Below are positions 10,985 through 20,870 of a stretch of 64,000 nt of DNA, piece after piece. A program made the translations under genes and the position numbers. Position 1 is the stretch's first letter. The number at the start of each line of letters is the position of its first letter. Source of the DNA: Heloderma charlesbogerti (taxonomy: Eukaryota > Chordata > Lepidosauria > Squamata > Helodermatidae); the NCBI GenBank assembly GCA_026122225.1, contig JANEZZ010001870.1, forward strand, positions 434,001 through 498,000. The letters are read 5' to 3'. Under the pieces are notes generated by a model that was given only the letters and a program-made list of their open reading frames with translations, did no database searches and was not told where the DNA came from.

Positions 10985-11900
10985 AGTGAGCCTCCTTTGG
11001 GGCTCATGTCCTGTTACTTTACAGTCCAGACAAAGGATGGGGGCCTTCGATCTATCCTAGACTTGAGGGACCTTAATTCCTTTATCCGACTGAAGAAATT
11101 CCATATGTTAATTTCCATTCTTCCCCTGCCCCAGGGAGGGAACTGGTTTGCCTTTGTGATTCTTAAAGGTGCCTATTTCCACATCTCAATTCACCCTTCC
11201 CACCGTTGCTATCTAAGATATCAGTTCCAATTATTGCCTTTTGGCCTTGCCACCGCCTCTAGGCTTTTCACTATGTGTATGGCTGTTGTCACTACCCAGC
11301 TTCAGTTTCAGGGCATCACAGTATGTTGACAGTTGGCTCATTATGGCATGGTCTCATTCACTCCTTCATGCTCATCTTCACTCTATTCTTCTCCTCTCCA
11401 ATTTAGGACAATGCATCAATGTCTCCAAATCTCACATGGATCCGTTTTGGAACCATTTTGGACTTGGAGAAGACCAGAGCTTTCCTCCTGTCAGAAAGGG
11501 CAGTCGCCATCACATCAATGGCACGGTTTGCCACTTCCAGGAATTCGGTATGTGTTTCTGCCATCCAGTGCCTATTTCAGCTTATAGAAATTCATGAGGC
11601 TTCACATGCGAATACTTCAAGTGTGGTTCCTAACTACTTTCTGCCCCATTGTAGCCCATATCAGGTTCTTGCCCTGTGGTCCCCGGTGGAAAGACAATAC
11701 CACACCAGTACTCTGGAACTACTGGTGGTCTGAAAGCCTCCGGTTGCTTTCAAGGACGTTGTCCAAAACCAGGTCATACAAACGAAGGACATCGTCCAAA
11801 ACTGGGTTGGACAGCAGAGCTAGTGTGTACTATATAAATATATATAGCACTCCAGCCAAGGAGTTTTCTTTGGTATACCCTTGACCTCTGGGAATGGGCA
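10985..11900 (+). pseudogene. DIRS-like reverse transcriptase / RNase H region
   Basis: The frame at 10997-11329 reads TKDGGLRSILDLRDLNSFI, GAYFHISIHPSHRCYLRYQF and LLPFGLATASRLFT. These are the RT blocks of DIRS/gypsy-type elements, and the wording 'YFHISIHPSHR.YLRF' is characteristic of DIRS. The catalytic YLDD-type box after the frameshift at about 11330 is lost or out of frame. Downstream frames (11419-11733) carry the SPNLTW..LDLEKTRAFLL section that leads to RNase H. Non-functional. Confidence 0.8.
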
Positions 11901-12439
11901 GTAGATCAAGGAATAGAACTGTGTGCTGGGGCAGAGAACACCTTGGCTGATTCTCCAAGCCAAATAAAAGAGACTTCACACTAATGGATGTTGGACCACT
12001 CCATCGTACACAGTCCTTTTCACTGTTTGGACATCCCTCAAGCCAACCCTTTCACTAGCAGTGTAAACTCCCAATGCATCCGTTTCTCAGCAGTGCAGGT
12101 ACTGATTGCCACTCCATGGGTGATGCCTTCCTGTATCATTGGGACTCCAACCTTCTGTATGCATTTCCCTCATAATGAGGGTAGTAGTAAAGATCAAGTG
12201 TGACAGTGCAGACATCATCCTTGTGGCCCATCATGGCCCAAGCAACCATGGTTTGTGGCGCTGCTGTCCCAGGAGCCAAAATACAGTTATCTCATCCCTC
12301 CTCACCAAAACGATGGGACCTGGATCTTGCTTCCCTTTGGCTGACAGCTTGGCAAATGCATCCTTGTTCATTTGTCCGGGCATCGAAAGAATTTTAGAAG
12401 CAACTTGGAAGCCTAGCACCCACCAATCCTACACTGTCA

Positions 12440-13080
12440 AATGGTGGGTGTTTTAGTGGATCCTGTTACCTGTTCTCTTAACTACATTCTCCAATTTATA
12501 TTAAAACTTTGTCACAAGGGCCTTGCCTTATTGTCTCTCTGAGTTTGTCTGGCAGCATTGTCCGCACTGTACTGTAGGATCCAGAAACCTACGTTAATTT
12601 CCTGTTCGACAGTTCAAAAATTTCTTAAGACACTGAAGAACTTATACCCACCAGTCTGTAGGCAAATTCCTACCTGGAGTATGTCCATAGTACCCAGACA
12701 GTTTGAACGGCTTGCCATGTCTAACCCGTCAAGGTGCTCTTCCTTGTTGCCGTAACGTTCGGTTAACAAGCAACTGCACTAGCAGTTCTTAGGGCGGATC
12801 CTCATTTCACTGTTTTCCATAAGGACAAAGACCACACCAGACTGGACCTTTCTGCCCAAGGTCGTTTAATCTTTTGTTTGATGATAAAATACCTTCTTCC
12901 TGAACCCAAACTAATCTTTGGAGTCCTCCCTCCACACTTTAGACAGAGGGCTCTCGCTTTCTATTTTCACCAAACACAGTCATTTTGGAAGATGCAGAAA
13001 CTTTGTCTGCTATGGGAGCAAGAATAAAGGATTTGCTGTCTCAACTCGGCACCTTTCAGTTTGAGCTTCAAAAACCATTA
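12440..13080 (+). pseudogene. DIRS-like tyrosine recombinase, first part
   Basis: Multiple frames give the DIRS recombinase order: a (P)PVCRQIPTWSM segment, then an 'aaggtgctcttccttgttgcc' stretch (the KVLFLVAVTS helix of the catalytic core), then TGPFCPRSFNLLF. The reading is interrupted at 13080 by an inserted L2 and resumes at 15742. Integration of DIRS elements uses this recombinase in place of a DDE integrase. Confidence 0.65.
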
Positions 13081-15735
13081 TTTATTTTATTTATTTATTA
13101 AATTTATTAATCGCCCATCTGACTGGTCACCCAGCCACTCTGGGCGATGTACAACCCCCATAAAACAATGTAAAACAATAAAATTTTACCATAATTTTTT
13201 TTTTTTTAAAAAAACCCTAACCCACCCCAAATGCCTGCCTGAACAACCACGTTTTTAATGCACGACGGAAGCTCATTAAAGAGGGGGCATGACGGAGTTC
13301 CCGAGGGAGGGAGTTCCACAGAGTGGGGGCCACCACAGAGAAGGCCCTCTCCCTCGTCCCCACCAGTCTAGCTGTCCTGGCTGATGGGACAGAGAGAAGG
13401 CCATCCGAGGCTGATCTTGTTAAGCGACCTGTCTGGTGTTGCTGGAGGCGCTCCTTAAGATAGGCTGGGCCGGAACCATATAGGGTTTTAAAGGTCAAAA
13501 CCAACACCTTGAATTTGGCCCGGAAAACAACTGGTAACCAGTGCAACTCCTTCAGCACTGGAGTGATGTGATCTCGCCGGTGGCTGCCTTTAATCAGGCG
13601 AGCCGCCGCGTTCTGTACCAGCTGCAGCTTCCGAACCGTCTTCAAGGGTAACCCCACGTAGAGCGCATTACAGTAGTCTAAACGAGAGGAGACCAGGGCA
13701 TGTACTACCGATGGGAGCAGATGGTCGGGAAGGAAGGGGCGCAGCCGCCGTATCAGATGGAGTTGATACAGCGCTGTCCGGCTCACAGCTGACACCTGAG
13801 CCTCCATGGACAGCTGGGAGTCCAAAATGACCCCCAGGCTGCGGACCTGGTCTTTCAAGGGTAGCCGTACCCCATTCAACACCAGGTCAACATCCCCCAG
13901 CCTCCTCTTGTCTCCCACCAAAAGTACCTCGGTCTTGTCAGGGTTGAGCTTCAGCTTATTCCTCCCCATCCAGCCACTCACCGTCTCCAGACATTTGGAC
14001 AGGGATTCTACGGCCAACCTTGGTGAAGATTTGAATGAGAAGTAGAGCTGCGTGTCATCCGCATATTGATGACACTGCACCCCAAACCTCCTGATGATAG
14101 CCCCCAGCGGCTTCACATAGATGTTAAATCGCATCAGGGAGAGGATGGAACCCTGTGGCACCCCACAAGTAAGTGGCCACGGGTCCGAAACCTCCTCTCC
14201 CAGTGCTACCCTCTGGTACCTGCCGGAGAGGAAGGACCGGAACCACCGCAATACAGTGTCTCCAATGCCCATCCCCTCCAGGCGGTCCAGGAGGATACCG
14301 TGGTCAACGGTATCAAAAGCCGCTGAGAGGTCGAGGAGAACAAGGAAGGAGCATTCACCCCTATCCAGAGCCCTCCTGATATCATCCACCAAGGCGACCA
14401 AGGCCGTTTCTGTCCCATGCCCAGGCCTGAAGCCCGACTGAAATGGGTCTAGATAATCAGTTTCTTCCAAGTGTGCCTTCAACTGCACCGCCACCACCCG
14501 CTCAATCACCTTGCCCAAAAATGGCAGATTTGAGACTGGGCGAAAGTTGTTCAGAACTTGAGGATCCAAGGAGGGCTTCTTTAAGAGTGGTCTTATAACT
14601 GCCTCCTTGAGGGCTGTTGGCATCACTCCCTCCTCAAGGGAGGCATTCACCACCGCCCTGATCCCGTCACCCAGTCTCTCTCTGCAGCTCATAATGAGCC
14701 AAGATGGGCAAGGATCAAGTAAGCAGGTGGTCGGCCTTACAGATGAAAGCACCTTGTCCACTTCATCAGGAGGAAGAAGCTGGAACCGATCCCACAAAAC
14801 CGGTTTGCCACAGGCCGCCTCTTGCTCACTAACTGTATCCACAGTGTGCAGAGTAACACACCTAATCTGATCAATTTTATCTGCAAAGTGCCTTGCCAAG
14901 GCCTCACAGGAGGCCTTAGAATGCTCCAGTGGTTCCGGAGCCACAGGACCGACCAGGCTCCGGACCACTTGGAACAGCCTCCTGGGGCAGCACTCTGCAG
15001 ACGCGATGGAGGCAGCATAATATTCCTTTTTTGCTGCCTTCACCACCACGTGATAGGCTGAAGATATAGCTCTAGCCCGTGTCTGATGGTCTTTGGAACG
15101 AGACGTCCGCCACCGGCGCTCTAGCCGTCTCACCTCCTGTTTCAGAGCTCGTAACTGCGGATTGAACCATGGTGCAGTCCGAGCCCTGTTCAGGGGGAGA
15201 GGGCGTTTCGGAGCCACCTGATCTAATGCCCCGGTGATTGCGGCATTCCAGCCACCCACCAGGGTCTCGACCGAGTGGCCGTTGGCATGCCCCAGAGAAT
15301 CCCCAAGCGCGTTCAGGAATCTATTTGGATCCATAAGACGCCTGGGGCGGACCATTTTAATGGGTCCTCCACCCCTGCGGAGGGGTTGTGGAACCGAGAA
15401 GTCCAACATCACCAGATAGTGATCTGACCATGACAAGGGGGTGGTGGATATACCCCCGACTTCCAGATCACTCCCCGCTTCTCCAGAAACAAACACAAGG
15501 TCTAGTGCATGACCGGCTACATGGGTGGGCCCAGTTAGAATATGGTGCAGCTCCCAGGAGGCCATGGTCTCCATGAAGTCCCGAGGTGCTCCTGTGAGGA
15601 TGGCCTCCGAATGTACGTTGAAGTCCCCCAACACCAGTAAGTTAGGGGACTGTACACGCACATCAGAGACCACCTCAAGCACCTCAGCCAGGGAGTCAGT
15701 CGTGCAGTGGGGTGGACGGTACACGAGCAGAATCC
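13081..15735 (-). mobile_element. L2-clade LINE copy B2, young 5'-truncated insertion
   Basis: The 3' tail (TTTATTTTATTTATTTATT) begins at 13081, and the body ends at about 15735. The hexamer CCATTA flanks both sides (13075-13080 and 15736-15741), consistent with a target-site duplication. Removing the insert rejoins the DIRS recombinase region. An 840-codon ORF spans nearly the whole element without a stop, so this is one of the youngest insertions here. Confidence 0.9.
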
Positions 15736-15739
15736 CCAT
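13217..15739 (-). CDS. L2 ORF2: partial endonuclease + reverse transcriptase, 840 codons open
   Basis: This is the non-LTR retrotransposon polyprotein that nicks DNA and copies the element RNA into the target site. Visible in order are the C-terminal half of the APE endonuclease (LLVLGDFNVHSE near residue 35, PLSWSDHYLVML near 105), the linker GGGPIKMVRPRRLMDPN, RT fingers (FRPGHGTETALVAL), LLDLSAAFDTVDHGILL, GVPQGSILS, the intact catalytic YADDTQLYFS (about residue 565) and the C-terminal LQLVQNAAARLIKG. The N-terminal part of the endonuclease, including the catalytic Glu strand seen in copy A, is missing through 5' truncation. The nominal ATG (15739-15737) falls in the flanking target duplication, so it is not the element's own start. 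It cannot be autonomous as it stands. Confidence 0.9.
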   Translation of the reverse strand: MGILLVYRPPHCTTDSLAEVLEVVSDVRVQSPNLLVLGDFNVHSEAILTGAPRDFMETMASWELHHILTGPTHVAGHALDLVFVSGEAGSDLEVGGISTTPLSWSDHYLVMLDFSVPQPLRRGGGPIKMVRPRRLMDPNRFLNALGDSLGHANGHSVETLVGGWNAAITGALDQVAPKRPLPLNRARTAPWFNPQLRALKQEVRRLERRWRTSRSKDHQTRARAISSAYHVVVKAAKKEYYAASIASAECCPRRLFQVVRSLVGPVAPEPLEHSKASCEALARHFADKIDQIRCVTLHTVDTVSEQEAACGKPVLWDRFQLLPPDEVDKVLSSVRPTTCLLDPCPSWLIMSCRERLGDGIRAVVNASLEEGVMPTALKEAVIRPLLKKPSLDPQVLNNFRPVSNLPFLGKVIERVVAVQLKAHLEETDYLDPFQSGFRPGHGTETALVALVDDIRRALDRGECSFLVLLDLSAAFDTVDHGILLDRLEGMGIGDTVLRWFRSFLSGRYQRVALGEEVSDPWPLTCGVPQGSILSLMRFNIYVKPLGAIIRRFGVQCHQYADDTQLYFSFKSSPRLAVESLSKCLETVSGWMGRNKLKLNPDKTEVLLVGDKRRLGDVDLVLNGVRLPLKDQVRSLGVILDSQLSMEAQVSAVSRTALYQLHLIRRLRPFLPDHLLPSVVHALVSSRLDYCNALYVGLPLKTVRKLQLVQNAAARLIKGSHRRDHITPVLKELHWLPVVFRAKFKVLVLTFKTLYGSGPAYLKERLQQHQTGRLTRSASDGLLSVPSARTARLVGTRERAFSVVAPTLWNSLPRELRHAPSLMSFRRALKTWLFRQAFGVG

Positions 15740-15741
15740 TA

Positions 15742-15965
15742 CACTTTGATATGCTCTGGTTCAACTCCCAGTACTGCAATCACTGTGACATTCCACCAGG
15801 GCTGTAGCTTCCTCAGTTGCCTTTTGGAGGGGTGTCCTCTTCAGGAGTTACATAAGGCTGCTGCCTGGTCACTGCTCACAGCGTTCATCAAACATTACTG
15901 CCTCAGTGTTCATGCATGAAAGGGCAGTAATCGTTAAGGTGCTCTACCTGGTTGCCATAACGTCC
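15742..15965 (+). pseudogene. DIRS-like tyrosine recombinase, C-terminal part
   Basis: It continues the recombinase interrupted at 13080. The + strand encodes an HxTRAVA-type box (around 15797) and KAAAWSLLTAFIKHYCLSV, the conserved segment ending in the catalytic-Tyr helix of DIRS recombinases. Frames shift between these blocks. Just after it (15934-15969), a stretch resembles the KVLFLVAVTS-coding segment at 12731-12766 of the same element. Confidence 0.75.
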
Positions 15966-15969
15966 GGAT

Positions 15970-17825
15970 GATGAGCTTAGAGATGACCTGAAAACAAAAA
16001 AAGACACATATAGGAAGTGGAAAGAAGGCCAAGCAACAAAGGAAGAGTACAGGCAGGTAGCACAGACTTGCAGGGATGCCGTCAGGAAGGCTAAAGCCGA
16101 GAACGAGCTGAGGTTAGCGAGGGATGCTAAAAACAACAAAAAGGCTTTCTTCAGCTACGTGCATAGTAAAAGGCAGAGGAAAGAAATGGTGGTTCAGCTA
16201 TTAAATAAGGATGGCAAAACGATAATAGACGACAAAGAAAAGGCAGAGGTGCTCAATTCCTACTTTGGCTCAGTCTTCTCCCAAAAGAGGGTCTCTGACC
16301 CCCCTGGCAAAGGCGAAGTACATGCTGAAGGGGCAGGATTGCAGCTTGAGATCAACAGGCATATGGTCGAGGAACACCTAATTACTTTGAATGAGTTCAA
16401 ATCTCCAGGGCCAGATGAACTGCATCCTAGAGTGATAAAGGAACTGGCAGAAGAACTCTCAGAACCACTGTCTATTCTCTTTGAGCAATCACGGAGGACA
16501 GGGGAAGTGCCAGATGACTGGAGGAGGGCTAACGTTGTCCCTATCTTCAAAAAGGGTAAATCCCTGGGAAAATTCTGGAGCAGATGATAAAGCAATCCAT
16601 CTGGAAGCACCTTGAAAACAATGCAGTGATTTCTCGAAGCCAACATGCCAGACGAATCTGATCTCATTGTTTGATCGAGTCACCTCCTTTGTGGACTGTG
16701 GGAATGCTGTAGACATCATATACCTCGATTTCAGCAAAGCTTTCGACAAAGTGCCCCATGATCTCCTGATGAGCAAACGAGCTCAAAGTGGGCTAGATGA
16801 AACAACGATCCGGCGGATCCACAGTTGGCTACAGAATCGGACTCAAAGAGTGCTTATCAACGGGACCTTCTCAAACTGGGGAGAGGTAATGAGTGGGGTA
16901 CCACAGGGCTCAGTCCTGGGCCCAGTGCCCTTCAACATTTTTATGAATGACTTGGAGGAGGAGGTGCAGGGAATGCTGATCAGATTTGCAGATGACACAA
17001 AATTGGGCGGGATAGCTAATACTTTGGAAGACAGAAACAAAATTCAAAGTGATCTTGATAGCCTGGAGCGCTGGGCAGAAAACAACAGAATGACATTTAA
17101 TAGGGATCAATGCCAAGTTCTGCACCTAGGAAAAAGAAACCAAATGCACAGTTACAACAACGCTACAAGCGAGAAGGATCTTGGAATTGTTGTCGATCAC
17201 AAGCTGAATATGAGCCAACAATGTGATGTGGCTGCAAAAAAGGCAAATGCTCTTTTGGGCTGCATTCATAGCTTCCAAATCCCGGGAAGTACTAGTTCCC
17301 CTCTACTCAGCACTGGTTAGGCCTCATCTGGAGTACTGTGTCCAGTTCTGGGCACCACACTTTAAGAAGGATGCAGACAAACTGGAGAGGGTTCAGAGAA
17401 GGGCAACAAAGATGATCAGGGGACTGGAAACAAAGCCTCTGAAGAGAGACTGAAAGAACTGGGCCTGTTTAGCCTTGAGAAGAGAAGACTGAGGGGAGAT
17501 AGGATAGCGCTCTTCAAGTACTTGAAAGGTACTTCCAGAGAGGAAGGCCAGGATCTCTTCTCCATCATCCCAGAGTTCAGGACATGGAATCATGGGCTCA
17601 AGTGACAGGAAGCTGAACATCAGGAAAAACGTCCTGACTGTTAGAGCAATATGACAATGGAACCGATGACCTAGGGAGGTGGTGGGCTCTCCCACACTGG
17701 AGGCATTCAAGACGAGGCTGGACAGCCATCTGTCAGGGATGCTCTGACTTGGATTCCTGCATTGAGCAGGGGGTTGGACTCGATGGCCTTGTAGGCCCCT
17801 TCCGACCCTGCTATTCTGATTCTAT
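15970..17825 (+). mobile_element. CR1 LINE, 5' truncated, inserted in the DIRS-like element
   Basis: It runs from the ORF2 region upstream of the RT to the canonical 3' end (gggttggactcgatggcctt, then ctattctgattctatgg). DIRS terminal sequence resumes after it at about 17830. Confidence 0.93.
15990..17460 (+). pseudogene. CR1 ORF2 (reverse transcriptase), broken
   Basis: The first open stretch (16159-16587) has KNNKKAFFSYVHSKR-type sequence upstream of M and then NEFKSPGPDELHPRVIKEL and DDWRRANVVPIFKKG. The second (16667-17320) has IIYLDFSKAFDKVPHDLL, SGVPQGSVLGP, FADDTKLGGIA (catalytic DD intact) and [23 protein letters not shown]. The third (17223-17453) has [20 protein letters not shown] and [14 protein letters not shown]. 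At least two frameshifts separate them. The endonuclease is absent. Confidence 0.93.
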
Positions 17826-17829
17826 GGGC

Positions 17830-18128
17830 AAGTGAACCAGCAGCTCTTAAGTCTGATCCTCTGTTCTTCAAGTGGTCATCCATGCATTTACACAACCCAC
17901 CTTCCTACCCGCTAAAGGTGTTTTACTATGTTTTCACCATTCCTCTCAGTCCGGGGCTGTCACTGCAGCATCCTGAGAGAAATGGGGGAGGGGGGGAGGC
18001 AGGACGCCCTAGGCACACGCAGGAGAGGGGAAGGGCAGACTCCCCATCTCAAATTCTCAGCTCTGGACAGTTCTGATAGAGCTCTGCATGGGCACGTGAG
18101 GGACTGCAGTTACAGATAAGCAACCTGT
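17830..18128 (+). mobile_element. DIRS-like element, 3' terminal region
   Basis: Contains gttcttcaagtggtcatcca and, at the end, gttacagataagcaacctgtcc. Related stretches border the other DIRS-like fragments here (39820-39875; 42100-42160). Non-coding. This closes the DIRS-like element that starts at 9640. Confidence 0.6.
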
Positions 18129-18129
18129 C

Positions 18130-18325
18130 CTTTTGTTTTACATGTATGTTATGCTTTTAGATTTTTCCCTGCTGCTATTTTTTATTTTGGTTTTAATCTG
18201 TTTTAAACTTTTAAAGCTTTTACACAATATTTTATCATATTGTGTTTTAGGGTTTTAATTTTTGTGAATCTTCCAGAGAGCTTTGGCTATTGGGCGGTAT
18301 AGAAATGTAATGAATAAACCTTTGG
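18130..18325 (+). mobile_element. L2-type 3' tail fragment
   Basis: T-rich 3' UTR with agctttggctattgggcggtatagaaatgtaatgaataaa, the same ending as the other L2 tails in the window but on the + strand. It ends about 75 bp before a TP53BP1 exon. Confidence 0.7.
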
Positions 18326-18401
18326 AGTAGCCCTTGCCAGGGTTTTGTGTGTCTTCTGAAGTTGGGGACCAGCACTCCTCTCTACCCCTTCTTTTACTCA
18401 G

Positions 18402-18601
18402 TGCAGCGCAGCCTCCCAGTGTCTTCTGATAGCGGATCAGCACTGCCGCACTCGGAAGTACTTCCTATGCCTTGCCCAGGGAATACCGTGTGTGTCTCAC
18501 GTTTGGGTCCATGACAGTTGCCATGCCAACCACCTTCAGAACTACCGGAATTACTTGTTGCCAGCCGGTTATAGCCTGCAGGAGAAGAGACTGGTGGAAT
18601 G
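18402..18601 (+). CDS. TP53BP1: TP53BP1 coding exon (third from last), BRCT1 end
   Basis: TP53BP1 is the nuclear DNA double-strand-break response scaffold that favours end joining. Its C-terminal tandem BRCT repeats bind gamma-H2AX and p53. This exon follows a pyrimidine tract and AG (18400-18401) and ends in TG before gtaagt (18602). It encodes 66 residues plus two bases of a Trp codon, including CLLIADQHCRTRKYF, GIPCVSHVWVHDSCHAN and NYRNYLLPAGYSL. By my alignment to remembered human 53BP1, CRTRK contains the gamma-H2AX-contacting Arg1811 and Lys1814, both conserved. Compared with human, the residue after CLA is Gln instead of Ser. The next exon completes the Trp codon in phase, which supports both splice sites. 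Only the last ~176 residues of the protein were found in the window. Confidence 0.97.
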
Positions 18602-18782
18602 GTAAGTGCATTAATTTGGGGGAGAGAGTGGCCAAGAGCGGAGTCCTCTTGTCGCAGTGAGTCTTGGAAGAGCCAAGCTGTAGGTGAAGTAGTGTGGCAG
18701 GCCCTCGTCACCTACTCAGTGGCAGTGGAGCCAGTCTTCTTTGAGGGGCCCTAGGCCACGCCTCGTCTGTGATTCTTTCTAG

Positions 18783-18928
18783 GCATCCCCGAAAGGACCC
18801 CTTCCATGAACTGAAGGTGCTTCTAGTGTCTGATGAGCCACAGGACTTCTTGGAACTCTGGTCTGAGATACTCATGATGGGAGGAGCAGCTTCTGTCAAG
18901 CAGCAAGCATCAGCCATGTGGAGCAAAG
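18783..18928 (+). CDS. TP53BP1: TP53BP1 coding exon (second from last), BRCT2 start
   Basis: It lies between ctttctag (ending 18782) and gtacgtg (18929), after a 181-bp intron. The first G completes the Trp codon. It then encodes 48 residues including [34 protein letters not shown] and a final SAMWSK. This is the inter-BRCT linker end and the beginning of BRCT2, with the GGA(A/V) turn typical of BRCT folds. The last base G is shared with the next exon (phase 1). The match to other vertebrates is close, and there is no disruption, so the gene appears functional here. Confidence 0.97.
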
Positions 18929-19090
18929 GTACGTGCACCTGCAGCCTCCCAGGGGCCGTTGAGGGCTGACGTGGCATGCTGGGGTGCCCTGGGGATGGGA
19001 CTGATGTGGGGGGCTGGCGGGAGCTCTCACCTGCCCAGCATGCCCTTTGTTCCTTTACAGAGGACTGATGTGGTGGGAGCTTTAAGTTTC

Positions 19091-19103
19091 GGGGGGGGGG
19101 GGG
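19091..19103 (+). repeat. G13 homopolymer in the last TP53BP1 intron
   Basis: Thirteen uninterrupted G, followed by ttgtt and an A-run. A sequencing-error and indel-prone site. Confidence 0.9.
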
Positions 19104-19303
19104 TTGTTAAAAAAAGTAGTTTTTGGAGGCTGCTGAGCAGTTGCACGAAGCAGGGAGTTGCTTTATGGCCTCTCTCACTTCTCCCCCATCCATTCCTTGT
19201 GTGGAGCTACTATCCATCTTATTTGAAAGTAGAACTGCGTCCTTGAACAAGCAGCAGGAAACGTTGACTCCCACAAGGCCCTTCTTATTTCCTGTTCTTC
19301 CAG

Positions 19304-19488
19304 ATGTGGCTGTGGGCGTCTTCGATGTGGTGGTGACTGATGTTTCCTGCCCAGCTGCAATCTTGAAATGTGCCCGGGCACTACAGCTGCCAGTGGTCAC
19401 CCAGGAGTGGGTGATCCAGAGTCTCATCGCTGGGGAGAGAGTGGGATTCAAGCGTCCGGAGTATCAACATGACCGAGTCCCTTGCTGA
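19304..19488 (+). CDS. TP53BP1: TP53BP1 last coding exon, BRCT2 end and stop
   Basis: The acceptor tgttcttccag ends at 19303, and the stop TGA is at 19486-19488. The exon encodes 61 residues including [38 protein letters not shown] and a divergent tail [16 protein letters not shown] is the conserved BRCT Trp motif. The extreme C-terminus differs from mammals, as expected for this unstructured end. The preceding 375-bp intron contains a G13 run. A poly(A) signal follows 107 bp downstream. Confidence 0.97.
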
Positions 19489-19625
19489 AGCTTCCCTTTT
19501 GCTTTGCCATCATTCAGGTTTTAACTTTTTCTGTAACTTGACCTGTGCATGAAATACTTGTATATAATTTTAACTTCTGGACTTTTATGATAAAAAATAA
19601 ATGTCAGTTTTCTTGTTGTACCTGG
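19489..19625 (+). other. TP53BP1: TP53BP1 3' UTR
   Basis: Short AT-rich 3' UTR from the stop codon to roughly 20-25 bp past the AATAAA at 19596-19601, followed by a T/G-rich stretch (gttttcttgttgta) suitable as downstream element. The cleavage position is inferred. Confidence 0.8.
19596..19601 (+). terminator. TP53BP1: Poly(A) signal AATAAA of TP53BP1
   Basis: Canonical hexamer 108 bp after the stop codon with a T/G-rich downstream element. Confidence 0.9.
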
Positions 19626-20870
19626 GATTTCTCATCATACCATCTCAAAACGAGCCCAGCATAATTCCTTGCCTTGAGTAGTGGAAGAATTTTTAAAGGT
19701 CACCCCATTATTTCACATTAGAAATCAATTTTTATTTGTTACGAAAGAAGAAAAACAGCCTAGGCTTTGGGGGCCCAGAGGTACGTATGGTATGGAAAGC
19801 TAGCTTTTGCTGTCGCTATACTAAACATGGGCGCTCTTTTGTTATACAACATGTGGACTGATAGCAGCTCCTCCCTGTCTAGGGAAATTCCAAAGTCTCA
19901 TAGCTTGCAAGCCTCTTCGTGGGAACGCTGACGCTTCTCCAAAAGGATGGGACTGAGAGAAAATAACAAACGTACTGTGATGTATGCCCCCCCGCCACAC
20001 CCTTTGCAGTTGAACTACCACAATCTACCACTGCCATTTCTAGGAAGAGGTTTTTTTAGTGATCGACTGCAATTGTTGCTGTGGTTTCTTTTAACGGTTT
20101 GGAACCCCCAAACACAAAACCACAGTTTTGGCCACTCAAGTTTATAGAAAGGAACACCCCTCTACATACACACACTTCATCTGTCTGTCTGTCTCTCTCT
20201 TAGTTGCCAGGGTGAGACTCCAATGCAGATGTGGGAGGGACACTTGGATTTTGCATTGTAAAAAGAGGTCCCATTTGTTTCAGCAGGAGCTCTTTTTGCA
20301 ATGTAAACTGCCAGTGTCGGGCTCCTGATCCAGACCAGGATGCTAGCATAGTGCCTTTAACTCTTGCTCCCCGTGTGGTCCCAATCTGGATTGGGAATGC
20401 AAGGTGTGCATTTTGCGTTGCAACATTTTTGTTTCAACGGGACCTGTTTTTACAATACAAATTGCTAGCGTGGGGCCCAATATGGACTGGGATTAGAGTT
20501 GATAGCAAAGGATTTTGCCACTTACCCTCCACCCTAGGCACCCTACGCTGGCAATTTTTTTTTTTTTTAAAAGAACCCTATATACATCCTTCTCCCAGCC
20601 TCACTGTCACTCCACAGCCCCCAACCCCCAGGATCTTTTCTTCCCCATTTTTCCAGGCAGCTGAGTATGCTTCAAATGAAAGCACTGGCCTGCAGCTGCC
20701 CCCCATTTTTTATTTTCTAAGAATATTGGGATGAGATGAGGCGTAACATTACACTGGAACACTCCTTCAAATATCTATTGGAGCAAAAAGCCAATTAGAC
20801 CTTGGCATGAGAGACTCTTACTGAGGGAGATCTCTGGCAGATGACATTGGGTTATAAGAATGTTGTTTGC
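19626..20870. other. Intergenic sequence with an internal diverged duplication
   Basis: No gene was recognised. The stretches 20240-20350 and 20400-20515 are diverged copies of one another (gcattgtaaaaagaggtccc / gcaatgtaaactgcc in the first against tttttacaatacaaattgct in the second, each followed by a ggcccaatatggactggga-like block). A short TCTG/TC microsatellite sits near 20180. The remainder is unassigned. Confidence 0.45.
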
